This document shows positions 27,925-34,937 of a DNA stretch of 39,898 nt, piece after piece (within the stretch, counting starts at the first letter, position 1; every line of letters starts with the position of its first letter). Source of the stretch: Hydrogenophaga sp. Lineage in GTDB: Bacteria; Pseudomonadota; Gammaproteobacteria; Burkholderiales; Burkholderiaceae_C. Made by a program: the position numbers and the translations under genes. The DNA lies in contig DYIC01000015.1 in assembly GCA_020723845.1 (NCBI GenBank), forward strand, positions 1 to 39,898. The letters run 5' to 3'. Below the pieces are notes generated by a model. It did no database searches. It saw only the letters and a program-made list of their open reading frames with translations, and had not been told where the DNA came from.

Positions 27925-27953
27925 AATATACACTTCTGCGCAATAACAGTCAA
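27925..27953 (-). promoter_or_regulatory. Strong sigma-70 promoter of IS607 tnpA
   Basis: TTGACT (27948-27953, 5 of 6) and TATATT (27925-27930, 5 of 6) are exactly 17 nt apart, the best consensus promoter on the minus strand in this window. The -10 ends 6 nt before ATG 27918, so the transcript probably begins at or within a base or two of the start codon. Confidence 0.75.
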
Positions 27954-28806
27954 CTTTTTATATGAGTCCAGTACCTTTGGCACTCGGGTTGATGTTGCAA
28001 GAAGAAGGATAGCGGTGAACGCTGGCCGAGGGTGTGGTGCGGACGCTGAAGCGTTGTAGAAGACGAGCCAGTCGGCGAGCTTGCGGTTGAAGAGGGCGAG
28101 GTCGGTAAAGAGCAACTCCTCGTGGTCGTCCACGAAGGACTCCTGGATCGTGCGATGGAAGCGCTCGGCGTGGGCGGGCGTCCGGGCGTTTTGGGGTAGG
28201 TGTACCAGCGCTTGACGCCGCGCTCCTTCAAGGAGCTGGGCGAAGTCGGCTTCGAACTCGCTGCCGTTGTCGGACAGCACCGTCGTGGGGCTCTGGGGCA
28301 GCAGGGACAGGCCCCGTTCGAGGGCGCGGGCGGTGTACCGGGCGTGCTTGGAGGGTAGCCCCACGGCAAAAGCAAAGTGTGAAACTGGATCGATGAAGGT
28401 GACGATGTAGCGGGGCATGCCGCAAGCGACTGCGCTCGCGGGTAGAGCAGGCCAGCACCTCCAGGGCTTGGGCTTTGACCTTGGTGGGGTGGAGGGTGCG
28501 TAGCCGCCGGATTTCGCTCACCAGGCGCGGGTCGGTCTTGGGCACCCTGCGCTTTCGTGGAGCGCAGGATTGTGCGGCCAGGGCAGCCGGGTTGCCGCCT
28601 TGGGCTTTGAGGGCGGCTTTCCAGCGGTAGAGGGTGCGGCGCGAGACACCGAAGGCGTCACGGGTCGCGGCCAGTCCGTGCTTGTCGAAGAAACGAAGAA
28701 TTTCAAGGCGTCTGTGGGCATCTTTGGGTGTCATGTCCCAAAGATGCCCCAGAGCCGCTACCCGGTAAAACCCCCGGATGCGGTACCCACCGCGGTGGAT
28801 TTGCAT
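27950..28806 (-). pseudogene. Decayed DDE (integrase-core) transposase, frameshifted and internally deleted
   Basis: The remains of an rve-type transposase are spread over three frames. From ATG 28806 comes an N-terminal helix-turn-helix (RLEILRFFDKHGLAATRDAF, VSRRTLYRWKAALKAQGG). Around 28420-28450 the frame changes and a block of perhaps 100 residues before the catalytic core seems lost. The core then reads RYIVTFIDPVSHFAFAVGLP and VLSDNGSEF (first two acids). The middle part KERGVKRWYTYPKTP-like, the AERFHRTIQESFVDD region with the last Glu, and the tail RPHHTLGQRSPLSF lie in alternating frames. At least three frame changes make it non-functional. Family is IS3/IS481-like; the exact group is uncertain. 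Confidence 0.85.
27973..27985 (+). repeat. Left terminal inverted repeat of the degenerate IS
   Basis: ACCTTTGGCACTC; it pairs with 28828-28840 without mismatch. The similarity extends outward by two more bases on each side (GT/AC) if one extra base on the right is allowed. Confidence 0.75.
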
Positions 28807-28835
28807 GGCACTCCTCTTGGTTCACAGGAGTGCCA
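28806..28835 (-). promoter_or_regulatory. Hairpin burying the transposase ribosome binding site
   Basis: TGGCACTCCT pairs perfectly with AGGAGTGCCA (10 bp, 10-nt loop). On the minus strand the right arm contains AGGAG followed 4 nt later by the transposase ATG, so a transcript entering from outside the element would fold the ribosome binding site and start codon into a stem. Several insertion sequences use this layout to block expression from outside promoters. Confidence 0.6.
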
Positions 28836-28840
28836 AAGGT
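28828..28840 (-). repeat. Right terminal inverted repeat of the degenerate IS
   Basis: On the plus strand it reads GAGTGCCAAAGGT, the exact complement of the left end. Its inner part also forms one arm of the hairpin at 28806-28835. Confidence 0.75.
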
Positions 28841-28892
28841 TACTGAGCTTATGCACTTATATCGAAGCTGTTCGCCCCCCCACCGCCCCCGC

Positions 28893-29321
28893 TCAGGGAC
28901 GCAGATACACGAAGCCCTCGCGTGCCTGTAACTTCGCCACCTCGGCCACGCCGGAGGGCACGATCTTCGCCTCCGGCAGCAGCTTGGCCGCGTCGATCTT
29001 GCGCGCCACCAGCGTGTTGTTGCAGACGCGGAACTCGACCCCCTTGTTGGCCAAGTCCGCCACCGCACCGGCAAACGGCTGGTCTTGCTGGTTGGTTGCC
29101 CCCTCGAGCAGAAAGTCGATGCCCAGTCCATGCGTGACGACGACGATCTTGGCCGAGGGATCGGCCGCGAGGTGGTTGCGGATATTGCCAATCGCCCGCG
29201 AGGCTTGCGGGATGCCTTCGCTCAGGTGGTACACGACCTTGATCGGCTCGGCCGCGCGGGCGGCTGACGCCAGGGTCAGCGAAACGACGAAGACGGTCAA
29301 CCAACGCCACAACCACGTCAT
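28893..29321 (-). CDS. Periplasmic DsrE-family protein
   Basis: The 142-residue protein opens with a signal peptide (WLWRWLTVFVVSLTLASAARA, cleavage after ARA near residue 23) and continues with a DsrE/YchN-like fold: IKVVYHLSEGIPQASRAIGNI, then IVVVTHGLGIDFLL, and VEFRVCNNTL, with a single cysteine. Cytoplasmic DsrE proteins relay sulfur; exported versions are common but their role is not settled. ATG 29321 has GGAGG 8 nt upstream. It stands alone between xerC and the IS patch, about 73 nt after xerC, with a CACAAT box (29371-29376) and a CTGGGG/CCCCAG hairpin (29344-29359) in that gap. Confidence 0.88.
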   Translation of the reverse strand: MTWLWRWLTVFVVSLTLASAARAAEPIKVVYHLSEGIPQASRAIGNIRNHLAADPSAKIVVVTHGLGIDFLLEGATNQQDQPFAGAVADLANKGVEFRVCNNTLVARKIDAAKLLPEAKIVPSGVAEVAKLQAREGFVYLRP

Positions 29322-29343
29322 GATCTATGCCTCCAACGATCGA

Positions 29344-29359
29344 CTGGGGGCACCCCCAG
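29344..29359 (-). other. Short perfect hairpin in the dsrE-like leader
   Basis: CTGGGGG and CCCCCAG are separated by two bases, giving a 6-7 bp GC stem between xerC and the DsrE-like gene. There is no T-run behind it on either strand. It could be a weak xerC terminator or a leader structure. Confidence 0.35.
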
Positions 29360-29394
29360 CCAGCGCGACGATTGTGGCGCAAAATACCAACCGG

Positions 29395-30420
29395 CTACAC
29401 CCCGGGGTTTCCCGAACCATCACCCCTGGCAGGGGTTTCGGCGCATCCCCGCTCGGTGGGGGCCGGCGCCGTTCGGCGCGCGCGCGGATGCGCCGCTTCG
29501 TAGATGCGGCTCAGGTGCTGAAAGTCCAGCCGGGTGTAGACCTGCGTGCTGGCGATGCTGGCGTGCCCGAGCAGCTCCTGTACCCCGCGCAGGTCGCCGC
29601 TGGACTGCAGCACATGGCTGGCAAAGCTGTGGCGCAGCACGTGCGGGTGCACGTGCACACCCACGCCCGTCTGGGCACTCCAAGCCGCCAAACGGCGGCG
29701 CGCCACTTGCGGCGTCAAGCGCTCGCCACGCGCGCCCAGAAAGACCGCCCCAGGGTCGGTGCCACGCACCCACGTCGGGCGCACCCGCAGCCACGCCGTC
29801 AACGCCGCCACGGCCGGTGGGCCCATCGGCACGCTGCGCCGCTTGCCGCCTTTGCCCACGACATGCACCTCGCCCGCGGCCAGGTCGATCCAGCCGCCAC
29901 CGTCACGCCCGGGCTGCAGATCGAGCCCGAGCAGCTCGCCGATGCGCAGGCCGCAGCCGTACAGCAGTTCGACCATGGCGTGGTCGCGCTGCGCCTCGGC
30001 CTGCGCCTGCGGCGACGCGGTGGGCGCGGGCGGCGGCGCGCCCTGCACCAGTTGCAGGGCCGCCTCCACGGGCAACGCCTTGGGCAAAGGACGCGCCGCC
30101 TTGGGCGCGCGCACGCCCTGCAAGGGATGCTGCGCGATGCCTCCCTGCCGGCCGAGCCAGTCGTAAAAACCGCGCCAGCTCGACAGCACGAGCGCAATGC
30201 CGCGTGGCGCGCGCCCCGCCGCGTGCAGCTGCGCCACCCAGCGCCGCACATGCGAGGCGCGCACGGCGCCCAGCGTCAACCCTTGCGCGTGGGCGCGATG
30301 GCACAAGTCCTGCAGGTGGCGTTCGTACAGGGCCACGGTGCGCGCGGCCAAGCGTTTTTCGACCCGCACATGGGTCAGGTATGCCGCCACCCGCGCGGCG
30401 TCGTCAGCGACTGCATCCAT
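29395..30420 (-). CDS. xerC: Tyrosine recombinase XerC
   Basis: XerC resolves chromosome dimers at dif with XerD and FtsK. The 341-residue protein has the N-terminal SAM-like core-binding domain and the catalytic domain with all active residues: Arg159 (GLRIGEL), Lys190 (VVGKGGKRR), His260 and Arg263 (HVLRHSFASH), His286 (LLGHASIAS) and the nucleophile Tyr295 (TQVYTRL). The C-terminal tail after the tyrosine is Ala/Pro-rich and longer than usual. ATG 30420 was chosen because GGGAG lies 9 nt upstream; it overlaps the DUF484 gene by 17 nt. The family includes XerD and phage integrases, but the dapF-DUF484-xerC order identifies it. Confidence 0.96.
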   Translation of the reverse strand: MDAVADDAARVAAYLTHVRVEKRLAARTVALYERHLQDLCHRAHAQGLTLGAVRASHVRRWVAQLHAAGRAPRGIALVLSSWRGFYDWLGRQGGIAQHPLQGVRAPKAARPLPKALPVEAALQLVQGAPPPAPTASPQAQAEAQRDHAMVELLYGCGLRIGELLGLDLQPGRDGGGWIDLAAGEVHVVGKGGKRRSVPMGPPAVAALTAWLRVRPTWVRGTDPGAVFLGARGERLTPQVARRRLAAWSAQTGVGVHVHPHVLRHSFASHVLQSSGDLRGVQELLGHASIASTQVYTRLDFQHLSRIYEAAHPRARRTAPAPTERGCAETPARGDGSGNPGV

Positions 30421-31171
30421 CGGCCCCATCTCCCGGGGGCAACAGGCGGCCCAGGGCGACTGCGGCCAGCTCGCCGATGCGCGCCAGAAAGTCGGTGCCG
30501 GCACTGGCCTGGAAGCGCCGTGCATCGGGCGAACCCAAGACCAGTAGCCCAAAGGCGGGCTGCTGTACCGCGCGGCGCAGCGGCAGCAACGCCACCGAGG
30601 CCACCGCCGCCGGATCGGGCAGCCACTGCACCGCCTCCACACCCGGATTGGCCCCGCAGTAAGGTTGCGGCAGTGACGAGGCGAACGCGCGGGCGTCGTC
30701 ACTGACGCCCTGGGCAAACGGGGCATTCGTCCACGGCACATCGACGCCCCAAACCTTGAGCGCCACCATGGGCACGTCGAACTCGCGCTGCAAGCCCTCG
30801 ATCACCGCCGCCGGCAACGCGTCGGGCGCGTCGACCGCGAGCAACCCACACGTCCAACGGTGCAGCCGCTGCAGCAGCGCGGTGTTGTCCTGTCCGTGGC
30901 GGATCATCTCGGCCGTGCGCAGCTCGAGCTGCCGCAGCCGCTCACGCAGGATCTCGACTTGGCGCTCCAACAGGCTGACGGCCCTGCCCGCGTGCGGGCT
31001 GGTCAGCTGCACCGAGGCCAGCACATCCGCATGCCGCTCGAAAAAATCGGGGCTGTTGACCAGAAACTGGACGATATCGTCTTCGGTGATCGGTTGCAGC
31101 GGGGCGGTGGGATTCAAGGGCGTCTCCTGCGGTCGCCGCGCCAAGGCGGCTTGACGCGGATTGTCGCGCAT
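30404..31171 (-). CDS. DUF484 family protein (GAF-like)
   Basis: A 255-residue protein of the DUF484 family, regularly found between dapF and xerC; its biochemical role is unknown. It has the N-terminal signature ITEDDIVQFLVNSPDFFERHADVL, a coiled-coil segment (SLLERQVEILRERLRQLELR, about residues 65-85), and a GAF-like domain ending SDARRFQASAGTDFLARIGEL. The ATG at 31171 shares one base with the dapF stop (TGATG), so it is translated in a chain with dapF and xerC. Confidence 0.93.
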   Translation of the reverse strand: MRDNPRQAALARRPQETPLNPTAPLQPITEDDIVQFLVNSPDFFERHADVLASVQLTSPHAGRAVSLLERQVEILRERLRQLELRTAEMIRHGQDNTALLQRLHRWTCGLLAVDAPDALPAAVIEGLQREFDVPMVALKVWGVDVPWTNAPFAQGVSDDARAFASSLPQPYCGANPGVEAVQWLPDPAAVASVALLPLRRAVQQPAFGLLVLGSPDARRFQASAGTDFLARIGELAAVALGRLLPPGDGADGCSR

Positions 31172-32049
31172 CAGCAGCTATCCGGCACATCCACCACGCC
31201 GCTGAATACCGGCTCGGCCGGACCGGTCATGCGCACCGTGCTGTGCAGCCCCTGGTGCGCCGGCCACTCGATGGTCAAGCGCCCTCCTGGCAAATCGACG
31301 TCCACGCGCTCGTCGAACCACCCCAGACGAATACCCGCCACCACCGCGGCACAGGCCCCCGTGCCGCAGGCCAGCGTTTCGCCGGCGCCACGCTCGTACA
31401 CGCGCAGCCGGGCGCGCCCGCGATCGAGCACCTGCACGAAACCCGCGTTGACCCGGCGCGGGAAGCGCGGATGCGACTCGATCCACGGCCCCCACTGCGC
31501 CACCGGGGCCTTGTCCACGTCGTCGACACGCAGCACGGCATGGGGGTTGCCCATCGACAACACGGCCAGCCAACACTCGGGGCCGCCGTCCGGTGGGGTC
31601 AGCGGCCAGCGGCACCAGTCCCCTTCGGCCCGTGGCACGAGCCCTGCGGTGTCGAACGGCACGCGCGCCGGCTCGAACACGGGCGCGCCCATGTCCACTG
31701 TCACGCGCCCGTCGTCTTGACGCAACAGCGTCAGCACCCCGGCGCGGGTCTGCACCCGCACCGACCGGGCCTGCGTCAGCCCGGCATCGTGCACATAGCG
31801 CGCAAAGCAGCGCGCGCCGTTGCCGCAGTTTTCCACCTCACCGCCGTCGGCGTTGTGGATCACGTATTCGAAATCCACGCCCGCGTGCGGCGCGGGCCGC
31901 ACGCGCAGGATCTGGTCGGCACCGACCCCGAAATGCCGGTCGGCCAGCCAGCGGATCTGCGCTTCATTCAGGGGATAGCGCGTGCGCGTCTCGTCAAGCA
32001 CGATGAAATCGTTGCCCGCCCCCTGCATCTTGGTAAACGGCACCCGCAT
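31171..32049 (-). CDS. dapF: Diaminopimelate epimerase
   Basis: DapF converts LL- to meso-diaminopimelate for lysine synthesis and for MurE in this same window. The 292-residue protein starts [19 protein letters not shown], the family opening. Both catalytic cysteines are present, in [16 protein letters not shown] and [15 protein letters not shown] 32049 shares one base with the stop of the lipoprotein gene upstream (TGATG). An apparent TTG one codon earlier adds nothing. Confidence 0.98.
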   Translation of the reverse strand: MRVPFTKMQGAGNDFIVLDETRTRYPLNEAQIRWLADRHFGVGADQILRVRPAPHAGVDFEYVIHNADGGEVENCGNGARCFARYVHDAGLTQARSVRVQTRAGVLTLLRQDDGRVTVDMGAPVFEPARVPFDTAGLVPRAEGDWCRWPLTPPDGGPECWLAVLSMGNPHAVLRVDDVDKAPVAQWGPWIESHPRFPRRVNAGFVQVLDRGRARLRVYERGAGETLACGTGACAAVVAGIRLGWFDERVDVDLPGGRLTIEWPAHQGLHSTVRMTGPAEPVFSGVVDVPDSC

Positions 32050-32720
32050 CAACTCGCCTGCTCCGCGACGAAGATCTCCACCCGGCGGTTGCGCGCGCGG
32101 CCTTCGGCGGTGTCGTTGCTGGCCACCGGCTCGCGCGAGCCACGCCCATCGATGGCGATGCGCTGGATCGCCACCCCGCGCGTGACCAGGTAGTCGCGCA
32201 CGGCTGCCGCGCGATTGATCGACAGCGGGTTGTTGATGGCGTCGCTGCCCGTGCTGTCGGTGTGGCCGACGATGGTCACGCGCGCCGCCGGGTTGCGCTT
32301 GAGCCCCTCGGCAAAAGTGTCGAGCACGGAGCGGAAGTTGGGCTTGATGTCAGCACGGCCGACGTCGAACGAAATGTCGCTCGGGATCTCGAGCTTGAGC
32401 CGGTTGTCCGCCGTCTGCGTCACGGCCACGCCGGTGCCCGCGGTGGCGGCTTCCATCTCGCGCTTTTGCTGCTCCATGCGGCTGGACCAGACGTAGCCGC
32501 CCAGCGCCCCGGCCCCGGCCCCGATCGCCGCCCCGCGCACCGCGCCCTTGCTGCCGTCGGTCACCGCGCCCAGCACGGCCCCCGCCGCCGCGCCGATCAT
32601 CGCGCCCTTAGCGGTGCCGGACTTTTGCTCTTCCGACATATTGGCACAGCCCGCCAGCAGCACGGCACTGGCCGCGGCCATCGCCATCGATCCGCGCATG
32701 AATGTCCGTCGAATCGTCAT
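32049..32720 (-). CDS. OmpA-family outer membrane lipoprotein (YiaD-like)
   Basis: The 223-residue protein has a lipoprotein signal with lipobox LLAGC (Cys near residue 25), a glycine-zipper segment ([15 protein letters not shown] and [15 protein letters not shown], about residues 40-77), and an OmpA-like peptidoglycan-binding domain (about 110-220) with [34 protein letters not shown], and the NRRVEIFV end. It should anchor the outer membrane to peptidoglycan. ATG 32720 follows AGGAG by 6 nt. It heads the operon lipoprotein-dapF-DUF484-xerC and is divergent from the Nudix/MBL gene across 118 nt. Confidence 0.93.
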   Translation of the reverse strand: MTIRRTFMRGSMAMAAASAVLLAGCANMSEEQKSGTAKGAMIGAAAGAVLGAVTDGSKGAVRGAAIGAGAGALGGYVWSSRMEQQKREMEAATAGTGVAVTQTADNRLKLEIPSDISFDVGRADIKPNFRSVLDTFAEGLKRNPAARVTIVGHTDSTGSDAINNPLSINRAAAVRDYLVTRGVAIQRIAIDGRGSREPVASNDTAEGRARNRRVEIFVAEQAS

Positions 32721-32838
32721 CACCGTCTCCTTGTCTTGCGCGCCCCAAGGCGCGATTCATTACCATTGTGCGCCAGCTTCGCGCGCAAGGCCACCCTGCC
32801 CGCGGCTTTGTTACCAACGGTCACACTCGACACCCACC

Positions 32839-34518
32839 ATGGTCCGACCGCATCTGCGCCTGCGTCCGCCCGCACCGCCCGCCGAGCCGCGGCCGGCCTC
32901 CACTTTGCTGTTGGTGCGCGATGGCCCGCAGGGGCTGGAAATACTGATGACCCGGCGCTCGGCGCGCGCCCGCTTCGCGCCAGGGGCCTACGTCTTCCCC
33001 GGCGGGGCGATCGACGAGGCGGACCGGGCGGCCATCGACGACCCCGCCCTGGCCTGGCGGCGCGACCAGGACGCGGCCGTGCGCCCCGCATTGCTGGCCG
33101 CCGTGCGCGAGACCTTCGAGGAACTGGGCATCTTGCTGGCACGAGACGCCCACGGTCGGTGGGCATCCCCCGACACGCTCGCGCGCCTGCAACGGCACCA
33201 GCCGCTGCTACCCCAATGCCACAACCGCGGGCTGACGCTGGCGCTGGACGAGCTGTGGTGGCTCGCGCACTGGATCACGGACCGCGACCTGCCGATTCGC
33301 TTCGACGTGCCGTTTTTCGTCGCCCCCATGCCACCGGGCCAAACACCGCTGGCCGATGACCACGAGCAATTCGAGCCCGTCTGGATCACACCACAGGCGG
33401 CGCTGCAGCGGCACGCGGCGGGCGACTTCCCGCTGGTCTATCCCACGGTGCGCACGCTGCAATACCTGCAGCGGCACGCCGACAGCGCCGCCTTGCTCGA
33501 GGCTTGCGCGGCGCACGGCGGCCCGCAGTGGGTCAGTTGTCCGCGTGCCGGCTGGTGGCAGGGGCGCGAGGCGCGCTTCATGGAACACGAACCCCCGTTT
33601 GGCGAGCTGGAGCTGACCTTCCCCGATGGCCAGCTCGAGCACCACCTGGACTGGCGCCACGACGCCCCCGTCGCCCTGCTGCGGCACGTGCAACGCCTGA
33701 CCGCCCCCAACCCGGGCACCATGACCGGCCCGGGCACCAATAGCTACCTGGTCGGCGAGCCCGAGACCGGCCTCCTCGTCATCGACCCGGGGCCCCACGA
33801 TGAGGCCCACCTGCAACGCCTGTTCGACGCCGCCGGGGGCGACATCCGCGCCATCGTCTGCACCCACTCGCACCCTGATCACGCACCGGGCGCCTACCCG
33901 CTGCAGGCGCTGTGCACCGCCGCGGGCCGGCCTGCGCCAGCGGTGCTCGGGTTGCCCAGCGCCCCGACCACGCGCCCCGACAGCCGTTTCCAGCCCGAAC
34001 GTGCCCTGGCCGACGGCGAAACGCTCGTGCTGCACGCTCCGGATGGCAGCCACCGACACACCCTGCGCGTGCTGCACACCCCCGGGCATGCAGCGAATCA
34101 CCTGTGCCTGGTGCTGGAAGAAGACGGCCTGCTGTTCAGCGGCGACCACATCCTCAACGGCAGCACCACCGTCATCGACCCACCCGATGGCAACATGGAT
34201 GCCTACCTGGCGTCGCTGCAGCGCCTGCGCGCCGCCTGCGACACCTTCCGCATCCGCTACATCCTGCCCGCGCACGGCCACGTGTTGGGCGACGCAGCGC
34301 GCGCCATCGAACGACTGCACGCCCACCGCCTGCAACGCGAGGCCAAGATCGCGCGCGTCCTGGCGCAATACCCCGACGGGGATCTGGACACGTGGGTGCG
34401 GTACGCCTACGATGACGTGCCCGAGTCGCTGTGGCCGGTGGCCCGGCGCTCGCTGCTGGCGCACGTGCAGCGGCTGCGGGGCCTCGCCGCGCGCCCCGGA
34501 AACCCTGAAAATGGGTGA
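32839..34518 (+). CDS. Nudix hydrolase / metallo-beta-lactamase fusion protein
   Basis: A 559-residue two-domain protein. Residues about 18-230 are a Nudix hydrolase; the signature is split by an insertion, with GGAIDE at 55-60 and RETFEELGI at 90-98, as in Nudix proteins related to coenzyme A diphosphatases. Residues about 285-545 are a metallo-beta-lactamase-fold hydrolase with THSHPDH near 340 (HxHxDH), HTPGHAANH, the FSGDHIL acid, and the last HGH, so the metal site is complete. The second domain resembles the LACTB2/glyoxalase-II-like group. The substrate is unknown; detoxification of a CoA or nucleotide thioester is one guess. Its ribosome site is weak. Its stop overlaps the 3' end of rnpB by two bases. 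Confidence 0.92.
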   Translation: MVRPHLRLRPPAPPAEPRPASTLLLVRDGPQGLEILMTRRSARARFAPGAYVFPGGAIDEADRAAIDDPALAWRRDQDAAVRPALLAAVRETFEELGILLARDAHGRWASPDTLARLQRHQPLLPQCHNRGLTLALDELWWLAHWITDRDLPIRFDVPFFVAPMPPGQTPLADDHEQFEPVWITPQAALQRHAAGDFPLVYPTVRTLQYLQRHADSAALLEACAAHGGPQWVSCPRAGWWQGREARFMEHEPPFGELELTFPDGQLEHHLDWRHDAPVALLRHVQRLTAPNPGTMTGPGTNSYLVGEPETGLLVIDPGPHDEAHLQRLFDAAGGDIRAIVCTHSHPDHAPGAYPLQALCTAAGRPAPAVLGLPSAPTTRPDSRFQPERALADGETLVLHAPDGSHRHTLRVLHTPGHAANHLCLVLEEDGLLFSGDHILNGSTTVIDPPDGNMDAYLASLQRLRAACDTFRIRYILPAHGHVLGDAARAIERLHAHRLQREAKIARVLAQYPDGDLDTWVRYAYDDVPESLWPVARRSLLAHVQRLRGLAARPGNPENG

Positions 34519-34850
34519 AGTCTGCCGATACGCCGGATTCTGTGCGCCGGGGTTGCCCCCGGCGTGACCGTCATTCCTCTGGGCCGCCGGTCACCCGGTC
34601 GGCTCGATGCCACCTACCCGCCAGCACGGCCCGCGGGCCACGGGCAGGGGTTGCCCCCAGGCTGGCCTACTTGGTGTTGCTGCGCGTAGAGATTGCCGCG
34701 TTTCACCCCGGTCTGAACCGGCTCGTCTCTGTGGCTCTGATCCGCACCTCGCGGTGGAGAGGCGTTACCTCCTACGCTGCCCTTTGCAGTCCGGACGTTC
34801 CTCCAGCGCGCCCTTGCGGGCCTTGCGCCAGCGACGGTCTGGCAGACTTC
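34517..34850 (-). ncRNA. rnpB: RNase P RNA (class A)
   Basis: RNase P RNA cuts the 5' leader from tRNA precursors. Read on the minus strand, both ends carry the complementary GAAGTCTGCC / GGCAGACTTC arms of helix P1. The conserved core follows: GAGGAACGTCCGGAC (P4 5' strand), the GTAACGCC and AGAGACGAGCC region, GAAACGCGGCAATCTCTACG, CAACACCAAGTAGGC, the stable GGGGCAACCCC stem-loops, and the 3' core ACAGAATCCGGCGTATCGGC. Length is about 334 nt, normal for betaproteobacteria. Ends are set from P1 and could be off by a few bases. Confidence 0.95.
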
Positions 34851-34858
34851 ACACCGCT

Positions 34859-34864
34859 ATTATC
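34859..34864 (-). promoter_or_regulatory. Predicted -10 box of rnpB (GATAAT)
   Basis: GATAAT matches TATAAT at 5 of 6 and ends 8 nt before the base pairing that opens helix P1, the right distance for a transcript starting at the RNA 5' end. The sequence 17 nt upstream (GTGCAG) is a poor -35. Confidence 0.6.
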
Positions 34865-34937
34865 CCGCAACGCCGGGCTGGCTGCACGCGTATCATCGGC
34901 ACCGCTGCCCGATGACCACGGGCCCCGAGGACCCGAC

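Larger units (their letters stand above)
26041..27960 (-). mobile_element. IS607-family insertion sequence (tnpA + tnpB), ends approximate
   Basis: A serine recombinase with a MerR-type DNA-binding domain overlaps a TnpB gene, the defining arrangement of IS607. Such elements have no terminal inverted repeats and make no target duplication, so the ends cannot be set from this sequence alone; the bounds given are the gap to rlmI on one side and to the decayed IS on the other. Both genes look intact. A strong promoter drives tnpA, and a perfect hairpin covers the tnpB stop. Confidence 0.85.
27973..28840 (-). mobile_element. Degenerate insertion sequence with both terminal inverted repeats
   Basis: An 868-bp element is bounded by matching 13-bp ends, ACCTTTGGCACTC on the left and its complement on the right, and encloses only the broken transposase. 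A full element of this type would be about 1.2 kb, so an internal deletion has occurred. No convincing target duplication flanks it. It lies directly beside the IS607 element. Confidence 0.75.

Noticed and set aside
27919-27933. GTG start for tnpA at 27933
   Set aside because: It lies in the spacer between the predicted -35 and -10, upstream of the expected transcript start.
34515-34937. In-frame extension of the FAD oxidoreductase over rnpB
   Set aside because: The stretch is the complement of RNase P RNA; the family-like start with a ribosome site is ATG 34938.
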